This document shows, one piece after another, positions 45,178-45,537 of a DNA stretch of 45,537 nt. The stretch is from the NCBI RefSeq assembly GCF_016790065.1, contig NZ_JAEUPY010000103.1, positions 1 through 45,537 of the forward strand, read 5' to 3'. The DNA comes from Steroidobacter sp. GTDB lineage: Bacteria > Pseudomonadota > Gammaproteobacteria > Steroidobacterales > Steroidobacteraceae. The notes under the pieces were generated by a model. That model made no database searches, was not told where the DNA came from, and worked only from the letters and a program-made list of their open reading frames with translations. Each line of letters begins with the position of its first letter. The stretch's first letter is position 1. A program made the translations under genes and the position numbers.

Positions 45178-45537
45178 TTAGACACGATGTCCCGAACAAA
45201 ATGTCGCGACGGTTTGCTCAATTTGGTCCGCTGCGGAGGAATCAAGGGCGTCACACCATTGCACGTCATGTTCGGCCCGCAGCCAAATCAATTGTCGTCG
45301 CGCCAACTGTCGGGTCGCGAAAATCGCTCTGCTTACCGAAGAGCTTAAAGACGCTCCACCGCATAAATGTTCCCATAGTTGTCGATAACCGACGGAACGG
45401 ATCGCCGGCAACTCGGCATGCAGATCGCCGCGCTGCTGCAATCGTCGCACTTCATCCAGCAATCCTGCCTGCATCATCAGCTCGAAACGTCGCTCGATGG
45501 CTGCGTACAGGCGTTCGCGATCCGAGGGTGCCCAGGC
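45178..45537 (-). CDS. miaA: tRNA dimethylallyltransferase MiaA, 3' part only
   Basis: Adds an isopentenyl group to A37 of tRNAs reading UNN codons. Only the last 119 codons are in the window; the frame is open to its edge (AWAPSDRERLYAAIERRFEL precedes the MMQAGLLDEVR segment). The family's C-terminal signatures LPAIRSVGYRQLWEHL and FATRQLARRQLIWLR are clear. The missing part holds the P-loop. First gene of the string that continues with hfq. Confidence 0.95.
   Translation of the reverse strand, partial: AWAPSDRERLYAAIERRFELMMQAGLLDEVRRLQQRGDLHAELPAIRSVGYRQLWEHLCGGASLSSSVSRAIFATRQLARRQLIWLRAEHDVQWCDALDSSAADQIEQTVATFCSGHRV

Overview
The window is chromosomal DNA from a GC-rich gammaproteobacterium. 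Three conserved housekeeping neighbourhoods support this: ffh/rpsP-rimM-trmD-rplS with ypjD-corB divergent; rnr-rlmB with rpsF-rpsR-rplI-dnaB-alr; and miaA-hfq-hflX-hflK-hflC-yjeT-purA. The long TonB-dependent receptor, the DUF2232 gene between rpsR and rplI and the absence of priB suggest a Steroidobacter/Xanthomonas-like branch rather than an enteric one. That placement is inference.

Layout. 1-3284: the 3' part of glpD and a secreted DUF885 protein (+). 3326-5962: a TonB-dependent receptor (-). 6247-8499: the kbl-tdh threonine-degradation operon (+), closed by a textbook terminator. 8560-15116 (-): ffh, rpsP, rimM, trmD, rplS, a PQQ-type sugar dehydrogenase and sppA. 15213-16916 (+): ypjD and a corB-like gene without its membrane domain. 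16899-18260 (-): radA.

18499-27233 is the accessory part, lying between radA and alr. Rightward is a phospho-signalling operon: a CHASE2-TPR-Ser/Thr kinase, a PP2C phosphatase and a double-FHA protein. Facing it tail to tail is a tightly coupled three-gene operon of unknown proteins (290, 357 and 817 aa). The largest carries what I read as a PIN-like nuclease domain followed by a TPR-like helical tail. This kinase/phosphatase/FHA plus PIN-TPR group is the best candidate here for an undescribed system.

27361-31973 (-): rpsF, rpsR, DUF2232, rplI, dnaB and alr. 32265-34403 (+): an MHYT-GGDEF-EAL cyclic-di-GMP protein. 34407-37399 (-): rnr and rlmB. 37512-37596 (+): tRNA-Leu(CAG) with a strong promoter. 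37693-39558 (-): an ABC exporter. 39689-45537 (-): purA, DUF2065/yjeT, hflC, hflK, hflX, hfq and the 3' part of miaA.

No rRNA, CRISPR array, transposase, integrase or plasmid/phage gene was seen. No gene-free stretch exceeds 300 bases; the two longest (5963-6246 and 31974-32264) hold candidate promoters and a leader hairpin.
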